Shown: one piece after another, positions 50,629 to 59,315 of the stretch
How positions within the stretch are numbered: the first letter of the stretch is position 1
Layout: each line of letters opens with the position of its first letter
DNA from: Bacillota bacterium
GTDB lineage: Bacteria > Bacillota > Clostridia > Acetivibrionales > JAEXSP01
Direction: 5' to 3'
NCBI GenBank assembly: GCA_023453795.1
Contig: JAEXSP010000040.1
Coordinates: 1-64,000, forward strand
DNA length: 64,000 nucleotides
Position numbers and translations under genes: made by a program
The notes under the pieces: model-generated
What the model was told of the DNA's origin: nothing
What the model saw: only the letters and a program-made list of their open reading frames with translations
Databases searched by the model: none

Positions 50629-51123
50629 ATGGTGGAATTTAACCCCAGATTGGAATTTAAAGAGGAAAAAGGCGTATCAGGGCTGCTGTTTTTCTACATA
50701 ATTCTGATGGTCGGCGCTGAACTTTTCTTTTTTATTTTTTCAACAGCAGCCAGCCAATCATACTTTAAGTCAAATCAAGCCTTAAAGCTCGGCGCACTTA
50801 TAATGGGATTAGCTTTTATAATGTTTGTTATATTTAATATCATTACTCTTTACAAGATTCCAAAAATAGCAGTAAAGGTATCAAAAATCTATCTGATTGC
50901 ACGACTGGCTTATCTTGTGCCGCTAGTAATCATAAGCCTTGTCAAATCGCTTGAAGAACCGGGCTCAACAGATGTGGCAGCTCAGGTATCTGCTTCTCAG
51001 ACAACGATCTATTCACCGATCATAGAGCTATCATACATGCTATGCTTCAGTGCCCTTTGGTATCTCTATTTTGTGAGGTCAAAAAGGATAAAGGAATATT
51101 ATGCCAACGTAAAACAGGATTGA
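50629..51123 (+). CDS. DUF2569-like membrane protein
   Basis: 164 residues, four membrane helices (LLFFYIILMVGAELFFFIF; LGALIMGLAFIMFVIFNII; LIARLAYLVPLVIISLV; LCFSALWYLYFV), ending in the YF--SKRIK-YY pattern typical of DUF2569 proteins. Function unknown. RBS AAGGAGG. Confidence 0.75.
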   Translation: MVEFNPRLEFKEEKGVSGLLFFYIILMVGAELFFFIFSTAASQSYFKSNQALKLGALIMGLAFIMFVIFNIITLYKIPKIAVKVSKIYLIARLAYLVPLVIISLVKSLEEPGSTDVAAQVSASQTTIYSPIIELSYMLCFSALWYLYFVRSKRIKEYYANVKQD

Positions 51124-51169
51124 TAAACTTAAAACCATGTTACAATCAGTTTACAAATAAAATTAACCG

Positions 51170-51198
51170 TTGAAATTTTCTGGAAATTTATTTATAAT
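51170..51198 (+). promoter_or_regulatory. Promoter of the BmrCD-like operon
   Basis: TTGAAA (51170-51175), 17 bp, TATAAT (51193-51198). The leader to the first ABC gene would be about 250 nt and holds a small peptide gene and a terminator. Confidence 0.75.
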
Positions 51199-51232
51199 AG
51201 CAAAGTACTATAAATTCGAAAAGGAGGACGCA

Positions 51233-51319
51233 ATGATGAAATCTTATTTTAGCAATTTTAATGCAGTGCAGAAATTCAATAAAACATTGCGCCCTATGGA
51301 TCCGAGTCAGCTTTTCTAA
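51233..51319 (+). CDS. Leader peptide of the ABC exporter operon (BmrB-like)
   Basis: 28 codons behind an excellent AAGGAGG: MMKSYFSNFNAVQKF, then NKTLRPMDPSQLF. Stop at 51317. The peptide ends 15 bp before a terminator that itself precedes the ABC genes. In B. subtilis, bmrB is a leader peptide controlling bmrCD by ribosome-mediated attenuation when ribosomes stall on an antibiotic; the layout here is the same. The peptide itself need have no other function. Confidence 0.75.
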   Translation: MMKSYFSNFNAVQKFNKTLRPMDPSQLF

Positions 51320-51334
51320 TAATTATGGAAAAAC

Positions 51335-51367
51335 AACCATAGGTAGCGGTTACCTGTGGTTTTTTTG
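51335..51367 (+). terminator. Attenuator between leader peptide and ABC genes
   Basis: AACCATAGGTA (51335-51345) pairs with TACCTGTGGTT (51351-51361), followed by a run of seven T. A ribosome held in the leader peptide could prevent it forming. Confidence 0.82.
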
Positions 51368-51455
51368 TTTCCTGAAACCTTTCAAAAATTCTTTCTTATC
51401 AAACAACAACCACAGATGACTGAATTAAGCCATTATTTGGGGAGTGAACGGCTAA

Positions 51456-52475
51456 ATGAAAAATTTAAAATTATTGTCGGGATTTATAAAAGGAAACAGG
51501 TTCGCATTCCTTACCGGGGTTTACTGGATAAATTCAGGAAGAATTACACTCGGCACAATGGTGGCATTTACAAGCTTCTCGGGCATGCTGATATGGCCTG
51601 TCAGACAGCTTGGTCAGATACTTGCCTTTATGGGGCAGGCTTTTGTGTCGCTTAACCGTTTACAGGAAATATTGAGCTGCGAGGTGGAGACAGCCGGGAT
51701 GAATGAAACAAAACCCGGGATAAAAGGGGAAATTGAGTTTAAAGATGTCGAGTTTGGCTACAATAAAGAAAATCCGGTTATGAAAGGCCTTTCCTTCAAG
51801 ATCGGAAGGGGCCAGACTGCAGCATTCCTTGGACCGACCGGCTCGGGCAAAAGTTCTATAGCACACCTTTTGGTACGGCTTTATGATTATCAAAAGGGTT
51901 CAATAACCATAGACGGCAACGAAGTGAAATGCATCAACAGAAAGTGGCTCAGGAGTCATATCGGCATCGTTTTGCAGGAGCCGTTCCTGTTTGCCAAGAG
52001 TATAAAGGAAAACGTTCTTTACGGGAAACCCGGTGCACATGAGGAGGATGTTTACAGCTCATGTGAGATTGCTGCAATACACAATACCATACAGGATTTT
52101 GAAAAGGGCTATAACACAATAGTAGGGGAAAGAGGGGTAACACTTTCCGGCGGACAAAGGCAGAGGGTTGCTATCGCAAGGGCCGTCATAAGAGACGTTC
52201 CCATCCTCATATTCGATGACTCGCTTAGTGCGGTAGACATGGAAACGGATGAAGCAATAAGAAGCGCTCTCAGGAAAAGAAGCGCCGACGCAACTACGAT
52301 AATTATAACGCACCGTATAACTACTCTGGCTGAAGCGGATATTATCTTCGTACTGGACGAAGGAAGGATTGTTGAGGAGGGAACTCATGAAGAACTAATC
52401 AGCCGGAAAGGTCTCTATAAAAAGGTATGGGAGCTGCAGGGTTCCGTTGAATCTGAGCTGGAACAGGCGATATAA
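51456..52475 (+). CDS. BmrC-like ABC exporter subunit with most of its TMD deleted in frame
   Basis: 339 residues where about 580 are expected. Residues 1-21 (MKNLKLLSGFIKGNRFAFLTG) are the normal N-terminus of the family. They join directly to VYWINSGRITLGTMVAFTSF, which normally lies near residue 265 at the last membrane helix. Helices 1-5, roughly 240 residues, are missing without a frame change. The nucleotide-binding domain is complete: Walker A GPTGSGKSS, signature LSGGQRQRVAIARAV, Walker B LIFDDSLSAVD with Asp in place of the catalytic Glu, as in the degenerate site of BmrC/LmrC-type subunits. The deleted protein can hardly form a transporter. RBS GGGGAGTG. Confidence 0.85.
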   Translation: MKNLKLLSGFIKGNRFAFLTGVYWINSGRITLGTMVAFTSFSGMLIWPVRQLGQILAFMGQAFVSLNRLQEILSCEVETAGMNETKPGIKGEIEFKDVEFGYNKENPVMKGLSFKIGRGQTAAFLGPTGSGKSSIAHLLVRLYDYQKGSITIDGNEVKCINRKWLRSHIGIVLQEPFLFAKSIKENVLYGKPGAHEEDVYSSCEIAAIHNTIQDFEKGYNTIVGERGVTLSGGQRQRVAIARAVIRDVPILIFDDSLSAVDMETDEAIRSALRKRSADATTIIITHRITTLAEADIIFVLDEGRIVEEGTHEELISRKGLYKKVWELQGSVESELEQAI

Positions 52476-52504
52476 CACATTTATTATGAAGGGTGACGAA
52501 ATAA

Positions 52505-54349
52505 ATGGATTTTATGGAAGAGCAGGACTACGGGAAAAAAATTAACTTCGGTACATGGAGAAAATTACTCAGATTCGCAGTGCCATACAGAAGAAACTTG
52601 ATCACTCTGATAATACAGATGATTCTGATTGCCGGAATAGATTCCATTATTCCTATACTTAATAAAACTGCAATTGACAAATTTGTTGTTCCTCATACAT
52701 ATAAGGGATTTCCGATGTTCTGTGTAATATTTGCGGTAATAATAAGCATTCAGGCTTTGAATGTATGGTATATGATCAGGACCGCAGGGAAACTGGAAAC
52801 AGGCATACCCTACGATATAAGGAAAGCGGCTTTCAAAAAGCTGCAAGAGCTCCCGCTGGCGTTTTATGACAAAACGCCGGTAGGCTGGATTATGGCCAGG
52901 CTGACATCAGATGTAAAGAAGCTGGGAACCACATTGTCATGGAATCTTGTAGACATGGTATGGTCAACCACGATGATGACTCTTATGATGATATTTATGC
53001 TCGCAATTAACTGGAAGCTTGCTCTTCTGGTGCTTGCCGCGGTGCCGATCCTGATTGGAATAAGCTTATTCTTTCAGTTTCTGATACTCAAAAACTATAG
53101 AAAAGTGAGAAAGGTAAATTCTCACATCACAAATGCTTTCAACGAAGGAATAATGGGCGCCAAGACGATAAAAACCCTTGTCAGGGAAAAAGACAGCCTA
53201 GAGGAATTTAAAGCATTGACTGTTGAAATGAGAAAATACTCCGTAAAGTCGGCAGTTATGTCTTCAATATATACGCCTGTCGTTGTTTTGCTGGGTAGCA
53301 TAGTGACTGCTTCTGTCTTATGGAGGGGAACAAATGGGTTAGTCGGCGGGACTTTGACCTACGGAACCTTGGTTGCTTTTTTCTCATATACGACTCAATT
53401 CTTCGAGCCGGTTAAACAATTTGCCAGGATATTCAGCGAATTTCAATATGCTCAAGCTTCTGCCGAAAGGATAATTACTTTGATTGAGACTGAAGCTGAG
53501 ATAAAAGAATCGGAAGAGGTTATAAAAAAATACGGACACTTTACAGATTCAGACAGGAGTATTTGGCCTGAAATCAAAGGGAATGTTGCGTTCAGGAATG
53601 TATCATTTTCATATAAGGACGGAGAAAATGTTCTTGAGAATTTTAATCTTGAAGTCAAAGCTGGAGAAACCATTGCAATTGTCGGTGAAACAGGGTCAGG
53701 CAAGACAACTATTGTAAATCTTGCTTGCAGATTTTATGAACCTACCGGGGGAAGAATACTTATTGATAATGCGGACTACAGGGAAAGGCCTTTGCTTTGG
53801 TTGCATTCCAACCTTGGATATGTGCTTCAGGAACCCCATCTATTCAGCGGTACTGTCCACGAGAACATTGCATATGCCAGATCAGGAGCTTCAAGAGAAG
53901 AAGTAATCGAGGCGGCAAAGCTTGTTAATGCACATACTTTTATAATGGGTCTTGAAAAAGGGTATGACACTGAGGTTGGAGAACGCGGAAGCAAGCTTTC
54001 CACAGGCCAAAAACAGCTTATTTCCTTTGCACGTGCAATACTCGCAGACCCAAGGATTTTCGTACTTGATGAAGCAACATCGTCTGTCGATACTGAGACA
54101 GAGCACCTTATAAAGGATGCTATAGAAAACATACTTAAGGGAAGGACCAGCTTTATAATCGCCCATAGGCTTTCTACAATAAAAACAGCAGACAGGATAT
54201 TGGTAATTGAAAAGGGTAAGGTCATTGAGGAAGGAAGCCATATTGATCTGCTTCAACGAAAGGGCTATTATTACAAGCTGTTTACCAATCAATTTCTTGA
54301 AGAGCAGGAAGAAAGGCTTTATAGAGAAAGTACAGCATCAGCAATTTAA
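52505..54349 (+). CDS. BmrD-like ABC exporter subunit
   Basis: 614 residues, full length: six-helix TMD (residues 20-330) and NBD with Walker A GETGSGKTT, signature LSTGQKQLISFARAI (Gly-to-Thr at the second position, a degenerate signature), Walker B IFVLDEATSSVD with the catalytic Glu. This complements the degenerate Asp site of the partner, the pattern of heterodimeric multidrug exporters such as BmrCD, LmrCD and TM287/288. Starts 29 bp after the partner stop. Confidence 0.92.
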   Translation: MDFMEEQDYGKKINFGTWRKLLRFAVPYRRNLITLIIQMILIAGIDSIIPILNKTAIDKFVVPHTYKGFPMFCVIFAVIISIQALNVWYMIRTAGKLETGIPYDIRKAAFKKLQELPLAFYDKTPVGWIMARLTSDVKKLGTTLSWNLVDMVWSTTMMTLMMIFMLAINWKLALLVLAAVPILIGISLFFQFLILKNYRKVRKVNSHITNAFNEGIMGAKTIKTLVREKDSLEEFKALTVEMRKYSVKSAVMSSIYTPVVVLLGSIVTASVLWRGTNGLVGGTLTYGTLVAFFSYTTQFFEPVKQFARIFSEFQYAQASAERIITLIETEAEIKESEEVIKKYGHFTDSDRSIWPEIKGNVAFRNVSFSYKDGENVLENFNLEVKAGETIAIVGETGSGKTTIVNLACRFYEPTGGRILIDNADYRERPLLWLHSNLGYVLQEPHLFSGTVHENIAYARSGASREEVIEAAKLVNAHTFIMGLEKGYDTEVGERGSKLSTGQKQLISFARAILADPRIFVLDEATSSVDTETEHLIKDAIENILKGRTSFIIAHRLSTIKTADRILVIEKGKVIEEGSHIDLLQRKGYYYKLFTNQFLEEQEERLYRESTASAI

Positions 54350-54487
54350 TATGCAATTTAAGAAACATTACTAAGTTTTCCTGTCTTCAGGCATGTTCTT
54401 ATGTTAACTCGTTTATTTATACAATAAAGAACAGAATAATCTTTGTCCTTAAGGTATGGTTAAATAGTTCTTTTACGTATTAAAATG

Positions 54488-54513
54488 AAAACATCGTTAG
54501 TACGGTGTTTTTT
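54488..54513 (+). terminator. Terminator of the BmrCD-like operon
   Basis: AAAACATCG (54488-54496) pairs with CGGTGTTTT, followed by further T residues. Confidence 0.78.
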
Positions 54514-54531
54514 GTATGCGAACGTATGTTC

Positions 54532-54560
54532 TTGACAAAATGGAATCAATGCAATAAAAT
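54532..54560 (+). promoter_or_regulatory. Promoter of the FN3 protein gene
   Basis: TTGACA (54532-54537), 17 bp, TAAAAT (54555-54560), 71 bp before the start. Confidence 0.75.
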
Positions 54561-54630
54561 ATAAATAAATGTAAAATATAGCACAATAGTGCATATATCT
54601 GCATAAATTTATATTTTTGAGGTGGTTATA

Positions 54631-55851
54631 ATGAAAAGAACAAAATTATTTATCAGTTCAGCCCTGATTTTTTTAACTATTATTTATTTTCAAACCGGCA
54701 TGGCATTTATGGAGAGCAATATCTCTTTCGCAACCGGAACAGCTGCGGCAACAGTAAAGGACATTCATCCTCCATCAGCGCCAACAGGAATTAACCTGAC
54801 CAATAAGACATATACATCCATTTCGCTTAGCTGGGTAAAATCAACCGATAATATCGGAGTTAAAGGATATATGCTTTTCAGGGACGGAAAGAAGATCATT
54901 ACTCTGACTAAGACAAGCTTCACTAACACAGAACTTGTTCCCGGAAGGAAATATACTTATTCTTTGAAAGCCTACGATGCTGGAGGAAATATTTCTGAAA
55001 GCAGTGTTCCGATAGAGGTAACGACGGTTCCGGACATACAGCAGCCATCAACTCCCGGATCATTGTCCATAACAGCATCGGATTATACCACTGTTACTCT
55101 TTCATGGGGTTTCTCATCGGATAATACGGGAATCAAGGGATACCAAATATACCGGGACGGCAGAAAAGCAGCATCCACTTCAGGTACAAGCTATGTGGTC
55201 AAAGGACTTTTGCCGGGTACGATTTATAACTTTTTTGTAAAAGCATATGATGCCGCTGGCAATTATTCGCAGCAGAGCAATACCATTTCGGGAGCTACGG
55301 TGCAGGACAAGCTGTCCCCATCTGTTCCCTCAAATCTGAAAGCGTTAAAGGTGACAGAGACTGAAGTGATGTTTTCCTGGTCATCATCTTCAGACAATGT
55401 CAAAGTAAAAAGGTATGAGGTTTCCTGCAATAGTGAGAAGACAGGCACTATAAGCAAACCTAACTATTCGGTAAAAAAACTTATACCTGGTAAAAGCTAT
55501 GTCTTTACGGTTAAGGCAATAGATGCTTCCGGTAATGACTCAGCAGCCAGTGCCCCTCTCAAAATAACTACTCTTAAGGATAATATCAAGCCGTCAGCTC
55601 CAACAGGATTAAAGGCGGCATCTATAAGTGGCAAATCTGTTAAGCTTGAATGGAAGCCATCAACTGATAATACCAAAGTAAAAGGATATAGGATTTTGTG
55701 CGATGGAATTGAAATTGCGAACACAACCAAGACCTCGCGTACTGTCAAAAGCCCAATGGACCTGGGAATTGATGTATATTATGTACAGGCATATGACCTT
55801 GCGTGCAATTACTCGGATTCAAGCAACAAAATAACTGTAATTATTCCTTAA
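54631..55851 (+). CDS. Secreted protein with four fibronectin type III domains
   Basis: 406 residues from ATG 54631 (GAGGTGGTTATA). The signal peptide (LFISSALIFLTIIYFQTGMAF) is followed by four FN3 domains of about 90 residues. Each begins PSAPTGI/PSTPGSL/PSVPSNL/PSAPTGL and includes the SLSWVKSTDNIGVKGY-like strand and the Y-KAYDAGGN turn. There is no catalytic domain and no SLH or sortase anchor. Clostridial FN3 modules usually accompany carbohydrate-active enzymes; here they stand alone. Confidence 0.88.
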   Translation: MKRTKLFISSALIFLTIIYFQTGMAFMESNISFATGTAAATVKDIHPPSAPTGINLTNKTYTSISLSWVKSTDNIGVKGYMLFRDGKKIITLTKTSFTNTELVPGRKYTYSLKAYDAGGNISESSVPIEVTTVPDIQQPSTPGSLSITASDYTTVTLSWGFSSDNTGIKGYQIYRDGRKAASTSGTSYVVKGLLPGTIYNFFVKAYDAAGNYSQQSNTISGATVQDKLSPSVPSNLKALKVTETEVMFSWSSSSDNVKVKRYEVSCNSEKTGTISKPNYSVKKLIPGKSYVFTVKAIDASGNDSAASAPLKITTLKDNIKPSAPTGLKAASISGKSVKLEWKPSTDNTKVKGYRILCDGIEIANTTKTSRTVKSPMDLGIDVYYVQAYDLACNYSDSSNKITVIIP

Positions 55852-55895
55852 CGACAAGTTGAGGGGTTTTAGGTAAATTAAAATATTAAAATGCA

Positions 55896-55924
55896 TTGAC
55901 ATTTACTGTTTTAGGGCATAATAT
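55896..55924 (+). promoter_or_regulatory. Promoter of the NYN-domain gene
   Basis: TTGACA (55896-55901), 17 bp, TAATAT (55919-55924). The leader to the ATG is about 100 nt. Confidence 0.75.
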
Positions 55925-55954
55925 ATAAGTGTAACATTGTTGCATAGTAATAAT

Positions 55955-56007
55955 GTCCTAGCAGTAAGCCACCCACTATAAGGGTTGTGCCGAACCTAGG
56001 ACTTTTT
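55955..56007 (+). terminator. Structured leader with terminator form ahead of the NYN gene
   Basis: GTCCTAG (55955-55961) pairs with CTAGGAC (55996-56002), followed by TTTTT. Inside, ACCC/GGGT and flanking pairs make a second stem. It lies between promoter and start, so it may be an attenuator or a small RNA ending here. No known family recognised. Confidence 0.65.
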
Positions 56008-56031
56008 AATGCATTTAAGGAGAGACTATAT

Positions 56032-56679
56032 ATGAAAACTGCAATACTTGTAGACGGAGGATTTTATCGTAAGCGTTCCCAGAGTAAGTTGGGAGATAAA
56101 ACACCTTCTGAAAGGGCGAAAGAATTAAATGATTATTGTTATCGTCATTTAGGTAGGCAGGATAAAGATTCTTTATATCGTATATTTTACTATGACTGTC
56201 CCCCAATGGATAAAAAGCTATATCATCCGCTACTTAAAAAGCAAATTGATTTTTCAAAGTCCGATTTATATGTTTGGATGAATGAATTTCTTGATGAATT
56301 AAAAAGGAAGCGCAAGTTTGCTTTAAGACTTGGAAAATTAGCAGATGCACAAGCCTATTATACTATACGCTATGATATTTTAAAGAAACTTTGTAATGGA
56401 TCTATAACCCTTGGTGATCTTAAAGAAGAAGATTTTATGCTAGTTTTAGATCAAAAGGGTGTGGATATGAAAATAGGTTTGGATATCGCTTCCCTAGCAT
56501 TTAAAAAGCAAGTTGATAAAATAGTCCTCATTTCAGGGGATAGTGACTTTGTTCCTGCTTCCAAACTAGCAAGGCGAGAAGGTATCGACTTCATTCTTGA
56601 TCCATTATATTCACCTATTAAACCGGATTTATTTGAGCATATAGATGGTCTACAGACTTGTGATATACATTTTAAATAG
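56032..56679 (+). CDS. NYN-domain (LabA/DUF88-type) putative ribonuclease
   Basis: 215 residues from ATG 56032 (TAAGGAGAGAC); the open frame extends upstream into the leader hairpin but without a ribosome site. TAILVDGGFYRKR (first catalytic Asp), QKGVDMKIGLDIASLAF (KGVD motif) and VLISGDSDFVPASKLARREG (second and third acidic residues) are the PIN-like NYN active site. NYN proteins are metal-dependent RNases in RNA processing or defence. The structured leader makes a regulatory or substrate RNA worth considering. Confidence 0.88.
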   Translation: MKTAILVDGGFYRKRSQSKLGDKTPSERAKELNDYCYRHLGRQDKDSLYRIFYYDCPPMDKKLYHPLLKKQIDFSKSDLYVWMNEFLDELKRKRKFALRLGKLADAQAYYTIRYDILKKLCNGSITLGDLKEEDFMLVLDQKGVDMKIGLDIASLAFKKQVDKIVLISGDSDFVPASKLARREGIDFILDPLYSPIKPDLFEHIDGLQTCDIHFK

Positions 56680-56762
56680 TAATAGAAACCTTGAACATGA
56701 AAAGTTTTCATAAAATAAAAATTATAAAATTCCTTAACGACATGGCATAAACCTATTGCAAG

Positions 56763-56791
56763 TTGACTTCGAGTGTGCTTTTGTGTAAAAT
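56763..56791 (+). promoter_or_regulatory. Promoter of the orphan histidine kinase
   Basis: TTGACT (56763-56768), 17 bp, TAAAAT (56786-56791). Confidence 0.7.
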
Positions 56792-56887
56792 ACGATTTAA
56801 TCAATATTTTTATATATTCTATTGAAAGCTCTGAGTCTGAGCTTAATTGAAACAAGTGTCCAAATAATACTGCAGGATGGATTCCAC

Positions 56888-58294
56888 ATGTTTAAAAGTA
56901 TATTTTCCAGAATGCTTATAACCTATCTGCTTTTAATATCTTTTATAATAATTCTTCTATCCTTTGCAATTACGAACATATATAAATTGTATGTTTTCGA
57001 TACAAAGAAGAATGAGCTCAAAACAGCTGCTTACCAGGTTAATAAATTAGCAAACGGATACCTGAAAGATCAGACTTCCTTGGATGAACTTAATTCTTCC
57101 TTGGATTCAATCGGGTACATTACAGACTCCAAAATATATGTAGTAAAAATGGATAAGAATACTCTTAAAAATACCAAAAAACTAAAGCTTGGTGAAGTAT
57201 TGGATGAGAACTATGTAATTGAAGGAATGCAGACTGTTCTGGACGGCAAGACGGTGTTTTCAAAAGAACAGTACTCAGCAAAGATGGATATGTATATAGT
57301 CTTCATGGGGGTTCCATGGCAGAACGAAAAAGGCATAACGGGTACAATACTTATTTTCTCACCCACCAGCATCCTTAATGAAAACATTAGAGATATCCGG
57401 ACGATCATCTGGACTATAGCATTAATCTTCATTCTTTTAAGCATAGCAGCTACATATATAAATGCATTGAGGATTTCAAGGCCTATATTAAAAATAGAAC
57501 AGGCCGCCAATAAGATTGCATCGGGAAAAAATGCAGAAGATATTGTTATTAAGACAAATGATGAAATAGAGAGGCTCGCTGATTCCTTCAACCATATGAA
57601 AAAGGAACTGGCGAAGACAGAAGGGATTAGAAGGGAGTTTATTGCAAATATCTCACATGACCTTAGAACGCCATTAACTTCAATCAAGGGATTTGTCGAA
57701 GCTATGCTTGATAATGTTGTTGAGCCTCACGAACATGACAAATACCTGCGTTTCATTGAGGATGAGGCTTCCAGGCTTACAAGGCTTACTGACGAGATAC
57801 TGCAGTCTGCGAAAATCCAGTCCGGGAACATTAAGCTCCGCAGGGAGAACCTTGCTGTCAAGGATGTAATGGGAAGCGTCTTGAGCAGCGTTAAGATATC
57901 TGCAGACGAAAAATCAATAAATATCAAGGTCCAATATTCCGATAATATAAAGGTCTATGCAGATGAGGACAGACTCAAGCAAATATTGATCAACATAATA
58001 GGAAATGCCATTAAATACACCGATAAGGGCGGAAACATTGATGTAAAGGTTGAAGACTTGTTTTCAAAGGTTATATTTAGAATCAAAGATGACGGAATAG
58101 GCATCAATCCCGAAGACCTTCCCTACATATTCGAGAAGTTTTACAGGGTCGACAAATCAAGGCAATCCAGCAATGGAGGGACAGGTCTGGGCCTAAGTAT
58201 TGCAAAAAGTCTTATTGAGCTGCATGAAGGACGAATATGGGCCTTGAGCGATTATGGCAAGGGAACTGAAATATGTTTTGAGCTGCCAAGCTGA
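56888..58294 (+). CDS. Sensor histidine kinase (PhoR/WalK-like), no adjacent regulator
   Basis: 468 residues from ATG 56888 (AGGATGG). Helix near 10-30, extracytoplasmic domain of about 130 residues, second helix near 170-195, HAMP (ISRPILKIEQAANKIASG), phosphoacceptor ISHDLRTPLTSIKGF, N box NIIGNAIKYT, DDGIGI and GGTGLGLSIA. The HAMP/HisKA layout is that of PhoR- and WalK-like kinases. A response regulator is not next to it in this window; PhoP-box-like repeats follow the gene. Confidence 0.92.
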   Translation: MFKSIFSRMLITYLLLISFIIILLSFAITNIYKLYVFDTKKNELKTAAYQVNKLANGYLKDQTSLDELNSSLDSIGYITDSKIYVVKMDKNTLKNTKKLKLGEVLDENYVIEGMQTVLDGKTVFSKEQYSAKMDMYIVFMGVPWQNEKGITGTILIFSPTSILNENIRDIRTIIWTIALIFILLSIAATYINALRISRPILKIEQAANKIASGKNAEDIVIKTNDEIERLADSFNHMKKELAKTEGIRREFIANISHDLRTPLTSIKGFVEAMLDNVVEPHEHDKYLRFIEDEASRLTRLTDEILQSAKIQSGNIKLRRENLAVKDVMGSVLSSVKISADEKSINIKVQYSDNIKVYADEDRLKQILINIIGNAIKYTDKGGNIDVKVEDLFSKVIFRIKDDGIGINPEDLPYIFEKFYRVDKSRQSSNGGTGLGLSIAKSLIELHEGRIWALSDYGKGTEICFELPS

Positions 58295-58319
58295 TGGATC
58301 GCAATTTCAAATTTGTTTG

Positions 58320-58336
58320 TTCACAATTTGTTCACA
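58320..58336 (+). promoter_or_regulatory. PhoP-box-like direct repeat before the lipoprotein
   Basis: TTCACA (58320-58325) and TTCACA (58331-58336), part of a tandem TTCACAATTTG repeat with 11-bp period. B. subtilis PhoP binds TT(A/C)ACA repeats with this spacing. A weak -10-like CATAAT lies at 58368-58373. Confidence 0.55.
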
Positions 58337-58415
58337 ATTTGAATACCATTATTCCGAATATTGTCTGCATAATTAAATCATGGGTATGCGAAATGTTCCT
58401 TAAAGGAGACCAACT

Positions 58416-58721
58416 ATGAAAAGGGTTATGGCTATTTCAGGGGTATTGATAATATTGATTGCATTAGTCTCCTGCGGTAATGGGAAAAACATTATTGATG
58501 TTGATTATTCCTTTGGTTCTACTAATTTAAGCCGGGATAATGAGACGGTCGAAAAGAAGCATGGCGAATTGGCGAATGGAAGTGCTTCCAACCTTCAAGC
58601 GGGGGTAATTGCCAAATCAGGGAATGCAGTATCAAGCGACGATAAGGAGGAGGTAATCAAGCAATTGGACAGAGAGCTTGATTCTCTATTTGACAGTATA
58701 AATGATAGTAAGGGCGAGTGA
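58416..58721 (+). CDS. Small lipoprotein
   Basis: 101 residues. MKRVMAISGVLIILIALVSCGNG is a lipoprotein signal with lipobox LVSC, so the mature protein is lipid-anchored outside the membrane. The rest is hydrophilic and acidic, ending in a helical EEVIKQLDRELDSLFDSI. RBS AAAGGAG. No family recognised. Possibly regulated with or by the upstream kinase. Confidence 0.78.
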   Translation: MKRVMAISGVLIILIALVSCGNGKNIIDVDYSFGSTNLSRDNETVEKKHGELANGSASNLQAGVIAKSGNAVSSDDKEEVIKQLDRELDSLFDSINDSKGE

Positions 58722-58759
58722 AAATGAAATCGGACGGATTAAGCTTTGGGGGTGTGACT

Positions 58760-59308
58760 ATGAAAAAAGCAATTGTATTTTTAATATTAATCTGTATGAC
58801 ATTGTTTGCATCTGAGTCTTTATTTGCAGCAAACGTTCAAAAAGAAATTACTCCCAAAGTGACTACTCCAAAGGCGATAGTACCTGCTAAGGGAGATAAA
58901 ATAAAGCTAAACTCGGAAACAAAGGCTTTATATGCAAAGATTTTGAATCTGGAAAAGCAAATGGGAAAAAATAAAAAGAAAATAGATCGCTTGAGGGGTC
59001 AAAGCCTGAAGGCGTGCGGCGCTGCAAAAATAAGACTATCCGCATTGCAGAAGCGCAAAAATAAATTGACTAAAGATCAGATTGATGCACTTATGGAAGA
59101 TATTAAACTGCTCAAGCAGTACATTGATGAATTGAATAGTATGAAAACGGATATAAGCATGGAAGATCAAAATTTGAAGGATGCTAAAAGCCAGAATAAT
59201 CCCGAATTGGTGATTCAGGCTTTGAATGAAATAATTGCATCACAGAATGAAAGAATCTCCCACTTCCAAGTAATTATTAACGGCTTAAATCAGATTGCTG
59301 TTGTTTGA
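58760..59308 (+). CDS. Secreted coiled-coil protein
   Basis: 182 residues from ATG 58760 (GGGGGTGTGACT). Signal peptide IVFLILICMTLFASESLFAAN, then a Lys/Thr-rich spacer and a long helical, Lys/Glu/Leu-rich region (LYAKILNLEKQMGKNKKKID; LMEDIKLLKQYIDELNSM) likely to form a coiled coil. It follows the lipoprotein by 38 bp, probably in one operon. Function unknown. Confidence 0.75.
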   Translation: MKKAIVFLILICMTLFASESLFAANVQKEITPKVTTPKAIVPAKGDKIKLNSETKALYAKILNLEKQMGKNKKKIDRLRGQSLKACGAAKIRLSALQKRKNKLTKDQIDALMEDIKLLKQYIDELNSMKTDISMEDQNLKDAKSQNNPELVIQALNEIIASQNERISHFQVIINGLNQIAVV

Positions 59309-59315
59309 CATTAAA

